NCBI GenBank assembly: GCA_964598565.1
Contig: CAZRCG010000003.1
Coordinates: 1-64,000, forward strand
Direction of reading: 5' to 3'
Origin: CAZRCG01 sp964598565
GTDB lineage: Bacteria > Bdellovibrionota > UBA2394
Length of the DNA stretch: 64,000 nt
Shown: positions 10,041 to 18,701 of the stretch, piece after piece
How the letters are laid out: every line of letters begins with the position of its first letter
Position numbering within the stretch: the first letter of the stretch is position 1
The notes under the pieces: model-generated
What the model was told of the DNA's origin: nothing
Databases searched by the model: none
The model's input: the letters and a program-made list of their open reading frames with translations, nothing else
Program-made: the position numbers and the translations under genes

Positions 10041-10446
10041 GCGACACTGAGCCAGGCGAATTTCTAGAATATTTCATTTATAGATTGGCAATATATTCAA
10101 GCGTAGCCTCTTTTCTCAGAAGACCGCCTTGGCGATCCACATTTCAAAATAAATAGGCGGTCGGCTCCCTCGCGGCCAACCAGCTATTCTCTTGTTCCAC
10201 TAAAAGTAGGCCGCTCCGAGCTTCTGAGACAAGAGGCTACCCTTGAATCTCTCATCGTCAGTCAAAAATGAAATATTACCGAAGCTCGGGCGTCGCGCCG
10301 TGCGACCAAAAGGGGGCGCCGCAGGTGGAAATTCGAAAATGAGGGTACATCCTACGAGCCTGGCCATGATTTATCCGGGTTAAACCTAAAATCGTACGAG
10401 TTGAGACGCCATCAAATTGGGTTGATTCAAGGGTGACGGATACGGC
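10041..10446. other. 406-bp intergenic region with a structured element
   Basis: No ORF of note. It lies between the cyclophilin gene (plus strand) and the small 10447-10737 gene (minus strand), whose 3' ends face each other. The main content is the 154-bp inverted-repeat element at 10095-10248. The remaining roughly 200 bp show no clear promoter or terminator. Confidence 0.8.
10095..10248. repeat. 154-bp element bounded by 28-nt inverted repeats
   Basis: The left arm (10095-10122) and right arm (10221-10248) are reverse complements over 28 nt with two mismatches; shared core TAGCCTCTT...CTCAGAAG. The 98-nt interior holds two further complementary pairs: GACCGCCT (10122-10129) with AGGCGGTC (10155-10162), and GCGGCC (10172-10177) with GGCCGC (10209-10214). 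As RNA or single-stranded DNA it could fold as a long stem closing on two hairpins. It has no ORF, no T tract and no obvious target-site duplication. It may be a MITE/REP-like repeat or a structured RNA. I found no second copy in the window by eye. Confidence 0.75.
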
Positions 10447-10737
10447 CTATGCCTGGCCTTCTTTGCCTTCGAGGAGCTTTCTTATATAAAGAGAGGCTTG
10501 TTTGAGCATATTGGGGTGATTGGCGAGATCCCCCCACTCAGCAAAATCATCTTCCTTTAGGGTCCCATACGTGCGAAACCCTTCATGGGAGAAGCTAATG
10601 AGAAAGGCTCCTTGCGTAGGCCGTACAGGAATGACGAGTTTGACCCCTGGAAGAATTTGTTCGCAGGTTACTTTGAATCGATCGATTCCAGCTTTGACTT
10701 CGGGGTCCATGCCTTTATATTTATAGCCAATTACCAT
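10447..10737 (-). CDS. Unknown 96-residue protein
   Basis: I do not recognise this protein. It is soluble, mixed charge and has no signal peptide. The frame opens at a TTG at 10749, but the first ATG is at 10737 (MVIGYKYKGMDPEV). That ATG is the complement of the ATG proposed for the ferredoxin gene on the other strand: both lie in one CCATGG palindrome at 10734-10739. The pairing with the ferredoxin suggests, but does not show, a role around iron-sulfur metabolism or a shared promoter. Confidence 0.65.
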   Translation of the reverse strand: MVIGYKYKGMDPEVKAGIDRFKVTCEQILPGVKLVIPVRPTQGAFLISFSHEGFRTYGTLKEDDFAEWGDLANHPNMLKQASLYIRKLLEGKEGQA

Positions 10738-11152
10738 GGCAGGATCCAACCCTTATCTTAAATACCAAAATACGATCGAGAAGCCTCGTGACTCTTATAA
10801 AGTGAGATTTATGCCCATGGACCGTGTGGTCGAAGTGAGGCCAGAGGCGCTGCCATATGGAGAGACCGGTTTAGCCGGAAGTCTTCTGGATATCGCCTTA
10901 CACAATGGGGTTGAGATTGACCATGCCTGTGGGGGAGTATCGGCCTGCTCAACCTGCCACGTTTATGTGAAAACAGGACTAGAGACTTGTAATGAGGCAG
11001 AGGATTTTGAGCTCGATCAAGTGGAGGCTGCTCCGGCCAATAGCGCTGAATCTCGATTGGCGTGTCAATGTGTGCCCAATGGAACCAAAGATATGGTGGT
11101 TGAAATTCCTGGGTGGAATCGAAATATGGCTCGCGAGGGGAGTTCTCTCTGA
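10736..11152 (+). CDS. fdx: [2Fe-2S] ferredoxin, ISC/adrenodoxin type
   Basis: A small electron carrier of up to 138 residues. The cluster-binding pattern is C-x5-C-x2-C (HACGGVSACSTCHV), with a fourth Cys in LACQC about 35 residues later. The ending MVVEIPGWNRNMARE closely follows E. coli Fdx (VVEIPRYTINHARE). The family's first beta strand corresponds to KVRFMP, so translation must begin upstream of residue 25. The ATG at 10736 and a GTG at 10802 are the candidates, and neither has a clear Shine-Dalgarno. No isc genes are adjacent. It probably supports Fe-S cluster assembly. Confidence 0.9.
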   Translation: MAGSNPYLKYQNTIEKPRDSYKVRFMPMDRVVEVRPEALPYGETGLAGSLLDIALHNGVEIDHACGGVSACSTCHVYVKTGLETCNEAEDFELDQVEAAPANSAESRLACQCVPNGTKDMVVEIPGWNRNMAREGSSL

Positions 11153-11267
11153 CTACGCGAGTTTATTGAGCTTTGACCTGACCCCAATGCTCTTGGGTCG
11201 AATAGTCGTTAGGCTGCTAATCGCCTGATTAAGAGCCCTCACAACGAAACCACTTTTCGGATGGGCT

Positions 11268-12677
11268 CTAAGCGTCGTCTTCGATTTCGAGATCATCGCC
11301 GCTGCTGTTCTTGATCTTGTATTTGCGAATCAGCCGCTGAACTGATTTGCGATCAATGCCGGCTTCTTTGGCTGCGGCAGAAATATTGAAATTGTTTCGA
11401 GTGAGAGACTCCAAAAGGTATTGTTTTTCGAAGGATGCGATCCACTGCTCTTTGGCATCTTTGAAACCCAAGTCTTCGGGAATATCGAGCTCCGCTTTCG
11501 TGAGTGGAATGCGGATTCTTTCGGGAATATCTTCAAGGGTAATGCGATCACCTTCCATAAACGAAAAAATACGACTCATCGTGTTTTTAAGTTCTCGAAT
11601 ATTTCCTGGCCAGTCGTAAGCTTTCAGAATTTCGAGAGCTTGAGGATCAATGCCCTCCACCTGACGCGCATTGTTGGCTTTGTTGAAGTCTTCAATGAAG
11701 TGCTCCACCAACATCGTAATATCGTCTTTTCGCTTGCGAAGAGGTGGTAAATTGATGGTGGCGACGTTTAGTCTGTAAAACAAATCTTCTCGAAATTTTC
11801 CTTTCTTTATCTCGGATTCAAGATTTCTGTTGGTGGCAGCGATGACTCGGACATCGACGTTGATGTGGCGATCTCCGCCCACGCGTCGAACGGTTCGAGA
11901 CTCAAGAACTCGTAAGAGTTTAGGCTGAAGATCGAGGCCGAGTTCTCCAATTTCATCAAGGAAGATTGTGCCGCCGTCGGCAAGTTCGAAAGCCCCCTGG
12001 CGCATATTGGTTGCTCCCGTGAAAGATCCCTTCTCATGGCCGAAGAGCTCACTCTCGATGAGATTTTCGGCCACCGCAGAACAATCGAAGACCACAAAAG
12101 GTCGCTTGTGCCGTTTACTCTTTTCATGAAGAGCCTGAGCAATGAGCTCTTTTCCTGTACCAGATTCGCCTTCAATTAGCACGGTGACCTCATTGGGCGC
12201 GATCTTCTCAATGATGGTATAGATTTTTCGCATGGCCATATTGCCGCCAATTAAACTGGCATAGCGAGTTTTTTTACTTGGAAGAATTTCGAAGGTTTCG
12301 TCTTGAGGGGCGAATTTCATCTCGGTTCGTCCTGCGCGAATAATGGCACCCGTCGTAAGATAGGCTTCTTTGACTCTTACGCCATTAATAAGAGTGCCGT
12401 TCATGCTTTCAATATCGCGTAGCAAATAGCCCTGCTTGGTTTGATGAACTTCAAAGTGTAGGCGACTCATGGTTTCATCTTTTAATACAATTTCGTTCTC
12501 TTTGCGGGTACCCACATGAATGACCGGCTGACTTAATATGAATTCACGGCCCTTTGCATCGCCAGATGTGATGGTGAGTTTGCACTTCATGACCGTCATT
12601 TTGGTGGCTTGTTCTCCCCAGCGAATGACTTGAGTTCGGCCCGTGGATGTTTTCTCATTTCGATTAGATTTTTTCAC
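11268..12677 (-). CDS. Sigma-54-dependent transcriptional activator with N-terminal FHA domain
   Basis: About 469 residues in three parts. An N-terminal FHA phosphothreonine-binding domain (about residues 30-115; VGTRKENEIVLKD, MSRLHFEV, MNGTLINGVRV) takes the place of a receiver. A central AAA+ domain has Walker A GESGTGKE, the sigma-54-contact loop as GSFTGA, Walker B GGTIFLDEIGEL and FREDLFYRLNV. A C-terminal Fis-type helix-turn-helix is NISAAAKEAGIDRKSVQRL. The frame opens at 12725, but a GTG at 12677 has AGGGAG seven bases upstream and is preferred. It overlaps the transglycosylase gene by 14 bp. The FHA domain suggests control by Ser/Thr kinases, as in myxobacterial relatives. Confidence 0.95.
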   Translation of the reverse strand: MKKSNRNEKTSTGRTQVIRWGEQATKMTVMKCKLTITSGDAKGREFILSQPVIHVGTRKENEIVLKDETMSRLHFEVHQTKQGYLLRDIESMNGTLINGVRVKEAYLTTGAIIRAGRTEMKFAPQDETFEILPSKKTRYASLIGGNMAMRKIYTIIEKIAPNEVTVLIEGESGTGKELIAQALHEKSKRHKRPFVVFDCSAVAENLIESELFGHEKGSFTGATNMRQGAFELADGGTIFLDEIGELGLDLQPKLLRVLESRTVRRVGGDRHINVDVRVIAATNRNLESEIKKGKFREDLFYRLNVATINLPPLRKRKDDITMLVEHFIEDFNKANNARQVEGIDPQALEILKAYDWPGNIRELKNTMSRIFSFMEGDRITLEDIPERIRIPLTKAELDIPEDLGFKDAKEQWIASFEKQYLLESLTRNNFNISAAAKEAGIDRKSVQRLIRKYKIKNSSGDDLEIEDDA

Positions 12678-14922
12678 GAGTTGTCTCCCTGTTTGACGTG
12701 ATATGGTGAGTGGATTCTGCCCCATAAAGTCGATAATAAATATAGGCGCTTTGCATGACTCGTTTCACATAGTTTCGAGTCTCCGTGTATGGAATAGATT
12801 CAATAAAAACATCCAGTTCGTTCGTATTGCGTTCTCGAATCCATCGTCGTACGGGCTCAGGCCCAGCGTTGTAGGTGGCGATTTGCAAGATGGGCTTGAA
12901 AGAATCGTCCACAGGATACGTATCGACGCTCAATGCGATTTCGCGAAGGTGATAGGCGGCCAATCGAATATTGCGTCTAGGCTCTGAAAGGGGGCTGGCG
13001 CGTTCACCCAGAACCTTGGCAATTTTTTGCGCTCGAAATGGCATAAGTTGAAGTAGGCCCACGGCACCGGCGGCTGAGATTACATCGGGGCGAAAACGAC
13101 TTTCTTCTCGCATTACTCCCCAAATTAGAAAGGGGGATACATTAAATTCTTGAGCGGCTTTAAGCACTAAAGGTTCATACGCTTTCGGATAATGGTAACG
13201 TAAAGACGGCTCTGAAGCGTTGGCCTTTTGAAGAGACTGTTTAAAATATCGATCGGCCCATACGACCAAGCTTGCCCAGTCACCGAGTTGATAAAGCCGT
13301 TCAGCCACGGCGAGACGAACGCTTGCGGTACCTTGACGATACGACGAGAGAAATGAATCGAGCTCCATTTGAGCCCACGAATTGAAACGAACGGCTCTAA
13401 ATAATTCGAGTCGTTGCCACGATAAGGTCTCTGCCATATCGCCAATATCGGTGTCAGATTTTCCAGGAGGGCTTGTAGGAGTCGTCTGACTTCGCTTAGA
13501 AAGAGGTTTCAAAAAATGAGTGGGCATCGAAGGCATCGTAAGCAGGGAATATAGACTCATGGGCCACTCTGACAGGAGCTTGTTTCTATATTCTTGAGCT
13601 TCATCAGAGCGTCCTTTTAGATGCTCCACTTTCGATCGCCAATAGAGGGTTTGAGAGCTAAGAATCGGGCTCGTAAGGCGATCTTCAAGCTCATCGAGAA
13701 GTTTAGTGGCCGATAGAAGTTTTTCAGAGTTTTGTGGTGCGGAAGCCTCACTCCGATGGGCTTGAATCGAGGCCCAAGCCCCAAACCACCGGGAGCTTTC
13801 ATTGTAGGCGCCATCGATCTTGAGGGCTCTAATTTGCAGGAAGCTTTTGGCCGCCTCATCAAAGAGTTCTTGATCGAGCGCCAACATGCCGAGTCGATAT
13901 AAAATCGATTCGCGAAGGCTCTTCGAAATTTTCAACCCAAGAATCGTTCGATAGACGGCGGCGCCCTCCGGATATTTTCCGATGCGAATCAGGGACGCCG
14001 CGTGAATTTGTCGCCATTCTAAATCGAGATCAAGTGGCAGCGTCTTTTTGAGAGTTGTTCGCGCAAGTTTCTCGGCGTTCGCGTAGCGCTTGTCGGCGAA
14101 ATAAATCTGCGCTTTCGACAGCAGTAGACGTGCGCGGACGTCAGGTGTGGCGCTCTTAAGAAGATGGTCAATTTCTTTATAGGCTTTTGAAAAGCGCGCT
14201 TGCTTTCGAAAAGCAGACACACGATTAAGATGAGCATCCATATCGATGCGCTCGAAACGTCCCGCTTCTAATAGTTTTGCTCGAGCCGCCGAATCATGGC
14301 GACCAAAAGGAAAAGATCGATACAATTCTTCATAGAGTTCAAGGGCCTTCTCTTCGTCTCCAGACGAGAAATAGAGGTCGGCTAAACGAGCTAAGATATC
14401 GGCTCTTAAAGAGCTCTGGGAATATTTCTTTAAAAACGTTTCATAGATAATGATCGCTCGATCTAGTTCCATCGTCTGCTGGGCGGCTTCACCTTGCATA
14501 GAAAGTAATCGCTCTTGAAGAGCGAAAGGTAAGTCATCAGGAATAGAGAAGTTCTTTAAGTCTTTCCAGCGTTCCGTTTCAAACAAACTAAGAGCCTTGA
14601 TAAACAGACCGTACGAGTAGAAACGAGGTTCTTTAATAAGAAATTCTTTTTCGATCTGCTCATAATGTTTAAGTTCATAGAGCGCTCGAAGAGCGATGAG
14701 CTGAATAAAGGGATCTGATCGGTTCTTCGCTAACGATAAAACCTTGGCCCACTCGTTATTGATGACAGCCTCTGCAAAGGGATTGTCTTCATTTTCAGGA
14801 AGTCGCAGGGTGGAAGAGTTATACGATACGGAGCAACCTGTCAGAGACATAATGAGAAAAGCCATCACTCCATAGTGATAAAGCCTTCGAAAGAGGTAGA
14901 GGCTTTCTCGTCGCAGGCCCAT
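12664..14922 (-). CDS. slt: Soluble-type lytic transglycosylase lipoprotein with TPR-like N-terminal region
   Basis: A 752-residue envelope enzyme that cleaves peptidoglycan glycan strands. It has a lipoprotein signal with lipobox SLTGC and the lipidated Cys at residue 30. A long alpha-helical, TPR/superhelical region follows (about 45-560; e.g. ILARLADLYFSSGDEEKALELYEEL). The C-terminal SLT domain (about 585-735) has its catalytic Glu in MREESRF (near 605), AAGAVGLLQLMP, and YNAGPEPVRRW. Family members are usually periplasmic and not lipidated, so the lipid anchor is of note. It is cotranscribed with the downstream FHA/sigma-54 activator. Confidence 0.95.
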   Translation of the reverse strand: MGLRRESLYLFRRLYHYGVMAFLIMSLTGCSVSYNSSTLRLPENEDNPFAEAVINNEWAKVLSLAKNRSDPFIQLIALRALYELKHYEQIEKEFLIKEPRFYSYGLFIKALSLFETERWKDLKNFSIPDDLPFALQERLLSMQGEAAQQTMELDRAIIIYETFLKKYSQSSLRADILARLADLYFSSGDEEKALELYEELYRSFPFGRHDSAARAKLLEAGRFERIDMDAHLNRVSAFRKQARFSKAYKEIDHLLKSATPDVRARLLLSKAQIYFADKRYANAEKLARTTLKKTLPLDLDLEWRQIHAASLIRIGKYPEGAAVYRTILGLKISKSLRESILYRLGMLALDQELFDEAAKSFLQIRALKIDGAYNESSRWFGAWASIQAHRSEASAPQNSEKLLSATKLLDELEDRLTSPILSSQTLYWRSKVEHLKGRSDEAQEYRNKLLSEWPMSLYSLLTMPSMPTHFLKPLSKRSQTTPTSPPGKSDTDIGDMAETLSWQRLELFRAVRFNSWAQMELDSFLSSYRQGTASVRLAVAERLYQLGDWASLVVWADRYFKQSLQKANASEPSLRYHYPKAYEPLVLKAAQEFNVSPFLIWGVMREESRFRPDVISAAGAVGLLQLMPFRAQKIAKVLGERASPLSEPRRNIRLAAYHLREIALSVDTYPVDDSFKPILQIATYNAGPEPVRRWIRERNTNELDVFIESIPYTETRNYVKRVMQSAYIYYRLYGAESTHHITSNRETTREKI

Positions 14923-15092
14923 CTAGTCATTGTGAGTCATAGACGGGTCAACGTCTAGATGTCTCAGGAAATCTTTGTCGCAGTGGGATGCCTTTGCCTC
15001 ATAAACGTCTGAAGGGCGGCGCCTCAGCAGTCGAAAACTCCTGATATTCTTTTTTCTTTTATTCAGGAACTCAGACCGTTAGATTGGGGCCC

Positions 15093-16202
15093 ATGAATTA
15101 CGAACTCTTTCCGACTTCTGTTGGTTCTGTCCAGCCTTTTGACGCTAAGCATCCTATGTTTGGCTACAATGTGGAGCAGCTACCTTCTTTCGTGCGTGAT
15201 GAATGGCAGGAGTATGAGCGTTTTGTGGTCGTCGGTTTGGGCGGCAGCGTTTTACCCTTAAAAGCGTTTGTCGATTTTTTTGACCTGTCGGACAAAATTC
15301 TCTTTCTCGATACGGTGGATCCTCTTGCTTGGAAGAGAGTTCCTAAAGACGCTAAAACACTTTTCTGTGTCGCCAGTAAGTCGGGTGAAACCTTAGAAAT
15401 TAAGACTCTGGTTGAGGCGATTCGTTCGCAAGATCTTCTGGCTCAGACCATGGTGGTGACAGATCCAAATCAGGGTTGGTTGCGAGAATTGTCGAAGAAG
15501 GAGAACCTGCCCAGTTTGACAATTCCTGCGACGATTGGAGGGCGGTTCACAAATTTTACCTGTTTTCATCAGGCTCTGCTCGAGCGTTTCTCAATACCCT
15601 TTGAAGCGATGAGGCAATCGGCAAAAGATGAAGTAGGCCGTCTCGTGAAAAATCCCCAGCCACTGGAGCATCTCTATCAACAGATTTTTCAGTCAGGAAA
15701 GGGTAGGCTCATTTTATGGGGTTACAGCGGACGCTTTCAAGGGCTGCTCGAGTGGACGCAGCAAGTGATTGCTGAAAGTCTGGGAAAAATTTCAAAGTCA
15801 GGGAAGCGAACCGGAGTTTTTCCCATCGTTCTAAAGGGGCCTCAAGATCAACACGCCGTATTACAGTTGTTGAGGGATGGGCCTTTGGATGAAATCTTGT
15901 GGTTTTATGAGATAAAAGACAAAGCATCTCAAACGTCGTCCTTATCTGAGGCTATGGATATTTTAATGGAATCCACCTTCCAGTCGTTCTTCGAAAGAAC
16001 GAGTGACTCTCAGCTTGGCCAACCCTTGGCGCGATGGACATTTGAGACCCGCGCTCAAGATATTGGGGCTTATATAGGTTTGATGCAGGCTTTTATTGAG
16101 TATGCGGGAGAGCGTTTAGCAGTGAACGCCTTTGATCAGCCAGGCGTCGAACGTGGTAAAGAAATCGCGAGAGCTCTTTTAAAAGCAAGACGAGGTGCTT
16201 AG
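15093..16202 (+). CDS. pgi: Glucose-6-phosphate isomerase, short form
   Basis: Interconverts glucose-6-phosphate and fructose-6-phosphate. Motifs present are VGLGGSVLPLKAF, ASKSGETLEIK, IGGRFTNFT, GPQDQHAVLQL and the C-terminal FDQPGVERGKE with its conserved lysine. At 369 residues it is shorter than common forms (about 445-550). However, both the N-terminal sugar-phosphate-binding segment and the C-terminus are intact, so it looks like a compact, not a truncated, enzyme. The frame opens at a TTG at 15084; the ATG at 15093, behind GGGG, is preferred. It ends in a 4-nt overlap (TTAG) with the convergent gene. Confidence 0.9.
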   Translation: MNYELFPTSVGSVQPFDAKHPMFGYNVEQLPSFVRDEWQEYERFVVVGLGGSVLPLKAFVDFFDLSDKILFLDTVDPLAWKRVPKDAKTLFCVASKSGETLEIKTLVEAIRSQDLLAQTMVVTDPNQGWLRELSKKENLPSLTIPATIGGRFTNFTCFHQALLERFSIPFEAMRQSAKDEVGRLVKNPQPLEHLYQQIFQSGKGRLILWGYSGRFQGLLEWTQQVIAESLGKISKSGKRTGVFPIVLKGPQDQHAVLQLLRDGPLDEILWFYEIKDKASQTSSLSEAMDILMESTFQSFFERTSDSQLGQPLARWTFETRAQDIGAYIGLMQAFIEYAGERLAVNAFDQPGVERGKEIARALLKARRGA

Positions 16203-16525
16203 GTCGGTACGAACCGAATGGCTGAAATAAAGCCTTCGACAGACTCTGGGGAGCCTTCTTCTTGAATGAAGAGTGCTTCTGTCACTTCAAGTGAGCTTAA
16301 GACCCTGTGACTAATGCAGAGATCGCCTAAAGCGATGGAGCGTCCCGCGGCCGTGTATTGTCTTTGAAGTGCCAGCAGAATGTCGATCTGATCGTGTCGT
16401 GCATAGCCTTTGCGTATCAAAATCTCTCCAATTTTTGCAACTGAGCGAGGCCGTCGCTGAACGCTCTTTGGTGCGACCACAAGCGTTGGCTCAAGCGATT
16501 TTTTAGATGACTCGTCGTTGGACAT
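16199..16525 (-). CDS. Stand-alone MshEN/GspE N-terminal-domain-like protein
   Basis: A 108-residue protein. Residues about 28-95 (KIGEILIRKGYARHDQIDILLALQRQ...LGDLCISHRVLSSLEVTEAL) have the repeat pattern of the GspE/PilB N-terminal (MshEN-type) domain: G-E-I-L-I-x-x-G, then L...Q, then G-x-L. No ATPase domain follows. In pilus and type II secretion ATPases such domains can bind cyclic di-GMP; whether this one does is unknown. GGGGAG lies about 10 bases before the ATG. The stop overlaps the pgi stop by 4 nt. Confidence 0.7.
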   Translation of the reverse strand: MSNDESSKKSLEPTLVVAPKSVQRRPRSVAKIGEILIRKGYARHDQIDILLALQRQYTAAGRSIALGDLCISHRVLSSLEVTEALFIQEEGSPESVEGFISAIRFVPT

Positions 16526-16650
16526 CGTCGGTTTCTCTCCCCAACCGTATCAGTGCAAGCCCTGTGCCAAATTGGGGGCCGCGAAGGCGCTCGAAACCGA
16601 AGGCATCTTCGTCAGCGCCGGGCCGGTGTGATACGCGACTGTAGAGGCCC

Positions 16651-18540
16651 TTAGTTGAGTGTTGAAAGGGCGAGAGAACATCCACCATAGAGACGGCCTC
16701 TTTTTTGATATCGTATGATACGGATGGGTAAGCCTCCGTGTTGCTGTAATAGGTTATACTCGTTAGAACCTGGTAGCGGGAGAGGCAGGAAATCTATAGA
16801 TGTACCACCTGCCGCATGCATTCGCCATGCTGGGAGATCCTTCTCTAATCGAAAGTCAACAAAATCGTGACGGCTGTCCTCATCGGTAGCTAACGAAAGG
16901 CTAGGCAGGTCCAGGGCTAGAACCGTGATTCCAAAGATATCTCGATAGGTCTTAATTGCATAGGGTGTCTTTAAGCTTAAGTTAAAAGCCTTCTCCAAAG
17001 GAATTCTATCAGTCAGGTCTAAATTATTATTACGACCATAGATTCTAAAAACAGTGCCAGCGGCAATAGGTTGAATCGTGCCATCGAAGCCCTCATGTTG
17101 TTCGTAGTTGGGTGATTCCATTGAGGGAGAAACTTGGGAGATAAGTCGATGGGATTTTAGATGTGGTTTCCAATCTAAATTCAATTCTCTGTCTCTCGTT
17201 CTCTGAAATACTTCATGAACACGAGCTACCCCCGTGGACCGTGAGGAGCCGCTTTTAGCCGCGGCGATCGCTAGAGTCATACTTCTGTAGAAAAGATCTT
17301 CTTCAACAGATTCATTTGATCGAGCGTTAAACCACTGCGATACTTCACTGCCACGATCGAGACAGTCGCGTATCCACGCTTCAGCGTGTCTCAAGCCATC
17401 AGTGTCGCCCTGCATCTCGCTAAAAACACTCCTCCATCGTTTCACAATCTCTGAGTCAGGAAACTTTGCCTCAAAGGCGACCAGAGACATATCTCTGCCG
17501 GCGAAAATAAAGGGTTTACCCTTGGCAAGTAAGAACGCCTCAGTTGATTTGCCTTCAATGAGGGGTGGATACAAGCTGCCCGCAAACAGTGAGTCAAAGT
17601 CTTGGTGCGCGAGGGGATCTAAGATCACGACGGCTTTCTGGTTTTGATCTTTTGCTGCTTTAAGATCACGAGCTAAGTAATTTTTTCTAATTACTCGCAC
17701 ATTTTTTCGCAGTTCTTTGAGAGCCGGCAATAAATCCTCCGCCACGGTGCGGTGACTATTCTCGACTATTACAAAAATTTCGGGGGTTTTGTCAGGAGCC
17801 AAAAACTCAGTAGAGCTCATGAGACGGTCGATAGAAACAGCATCAATGAAGGCGGAGTAAATTGGCCAATAGCGCCACTTCTGTAACTCTTGAACGATTG
17901 CTGACTTGGGAGATCGCAACAGCCGAGTCTGAGAGGGGTGGGGTCCCAAGAGTTGAAGCTCTGGAAGATCTGTGAAAATAGGGCTCCCTGAAGTATCTCG
18001 GTCCCATCGACCCTTGGGGGCAAACCAGTGAGCTGGCTGAAGAACCAAGAATTGATGGGCGTTCAGAATTTCAAATACTCTTGGATTACGAGCGCCCGCG
18101 TGATCAAGCGTCCATGCCATTTCGACTTTATTATTGAGGGCCAATTCGGCGCTAAATTGAAAGAATAAATCATCTCCGTGACGAGCGATTGGAGAGTTTG
18201 CGTGCTGAGGCCTCAACCACTGTGTGCCCTCAGGAAATACGACACCCAAGCGCTGTCGTAAGGTAGCAAGACGCCCAGGCCAGTCGATAAGTACTTCAAA
18301 CTTTCCTTTGAAGCCTAACTCTCTCGCTCGGGCCATACTATCAAAAGCAGCGGTTTGAGACCCTAAGCCGGGGGTATCTGAAATAAAAATACGAAGGGTA
18401 TCTTGAGTGCTCAGAAAGCTTCGAACGGTCTCAAGGGTGCCCCATTCGCCATGAGTGTCTCGCGCCCACAGTCCCCCCTCCATTAAGATGACCAAAGAAA
18501 AAAAGCTGTAGATGACAAAACCCCAGCGCCCTAAACCCAT
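16651..18540 (-). CDS. Large secreted protein of unknown function, possible glycosyltransferase-like fold
   Basis: A 629-residue protein with a signal peptide (hydrophobic core FVIYSFFSLVILMEGGLWA, cleavage predicted near WARD). The mature part starts with a Rossmann-like strand-turn-helix (LRIFISDTPGLGSQTAAF). Near residues 325-350 it has PPLIEGKSTEAFLLAKGKPFIFA, reminiscent of the donor-site segment of GT-B glycosyltransferases. The resemblance is weak and I do not assign a function. Neighbours (pgi, the MshEN-like protein, a phosphatase) give no firm context. Confidence 0.8.
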   Translation of the reverse strand: MGLGRWGFVIYSFFSLVILMEGGLWARDTHGEWGTLETVRSFLSTQDTLRIFISDTPGLGSQTAAFDSMARARELGFKGKFEVLIDWPGRLATLRQRLGVVFPEGTQWLRPQHANSPIARHGDDLFFQFSAELALNNKVEMAWTLDHAGARNPRVFEILNAHQFLVLQPAHWFAPKGRWDRDTSGSPIFTDLPELQLLGPHPSQTRLLRSPKSAIVQELQKWRYWPIYSAFIDAVSIDRLMSSTEFLAPDKTPEIFVIVENSHRTVAEDLLPALKELRKNVRVIRKNYLARDLKAAKDQNQKAVVILDPLAHQDFDSLFAGSLYPPLIEGKSTEAFLLAKGKPFIFAGRDMSLVAFEAKFPDSEIVKRWRSVFSEMQGDTDGLRHAEAWIRDCLDRGSEVSQWFNARSNESVEEDLFYRSMTLAIAAAKSGSSRSTGVARVHEVFQRTRDRELNLDWKPHLKSHRLISQVSPSMESPNYEQHEGFDGTIQPIAAGTVFRIYGRNNNLDLTDRIPLEKAFNLSLKTPYAIKTYRDIFGITVLALDLPSLSLATDEDSRHDFVDFRLEKDLPAWRMHAAGGTSIDFLPLPLPGSNEYNLLQQHGGLPIRIIRYQKRGRLYGGCSLALSTLN

Positions 18541-18701
18541 CCTAGCGTTCTAAACCGTGTAGGCTTTACCTCCAAGAAAAATCAACTGACGCCCATTTTA
18601 AATATATTTTCTGTGCTCTGCGATCGCAGCCGAGGCATGGCCGCGGAGGCATACCATTGGAGGAATGACATCGGGGGTTTGCAGGGGTATGGCTCCCAAA
18701 A

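Noticed and set aside
10095..10248. Reading the inverted-repeat element as a bidirectional terminator
   Set aside because: The loop is 98 nt and no T tract follows either arm, so it does not fit an intrinsic terminator.
11347..11750. Plus-strand ORFs opposite the sigma-54 activator
   Set aside because: They are antisense to the conserved AAA+ and HTH codons.
16503..16688. 61-residue ORF between the MshEN-like gene and the secreted protein
   Set aside because: It overlaps both neighbours, lacks a Shine-Dalgarno and has arginine-rich shadow composition.
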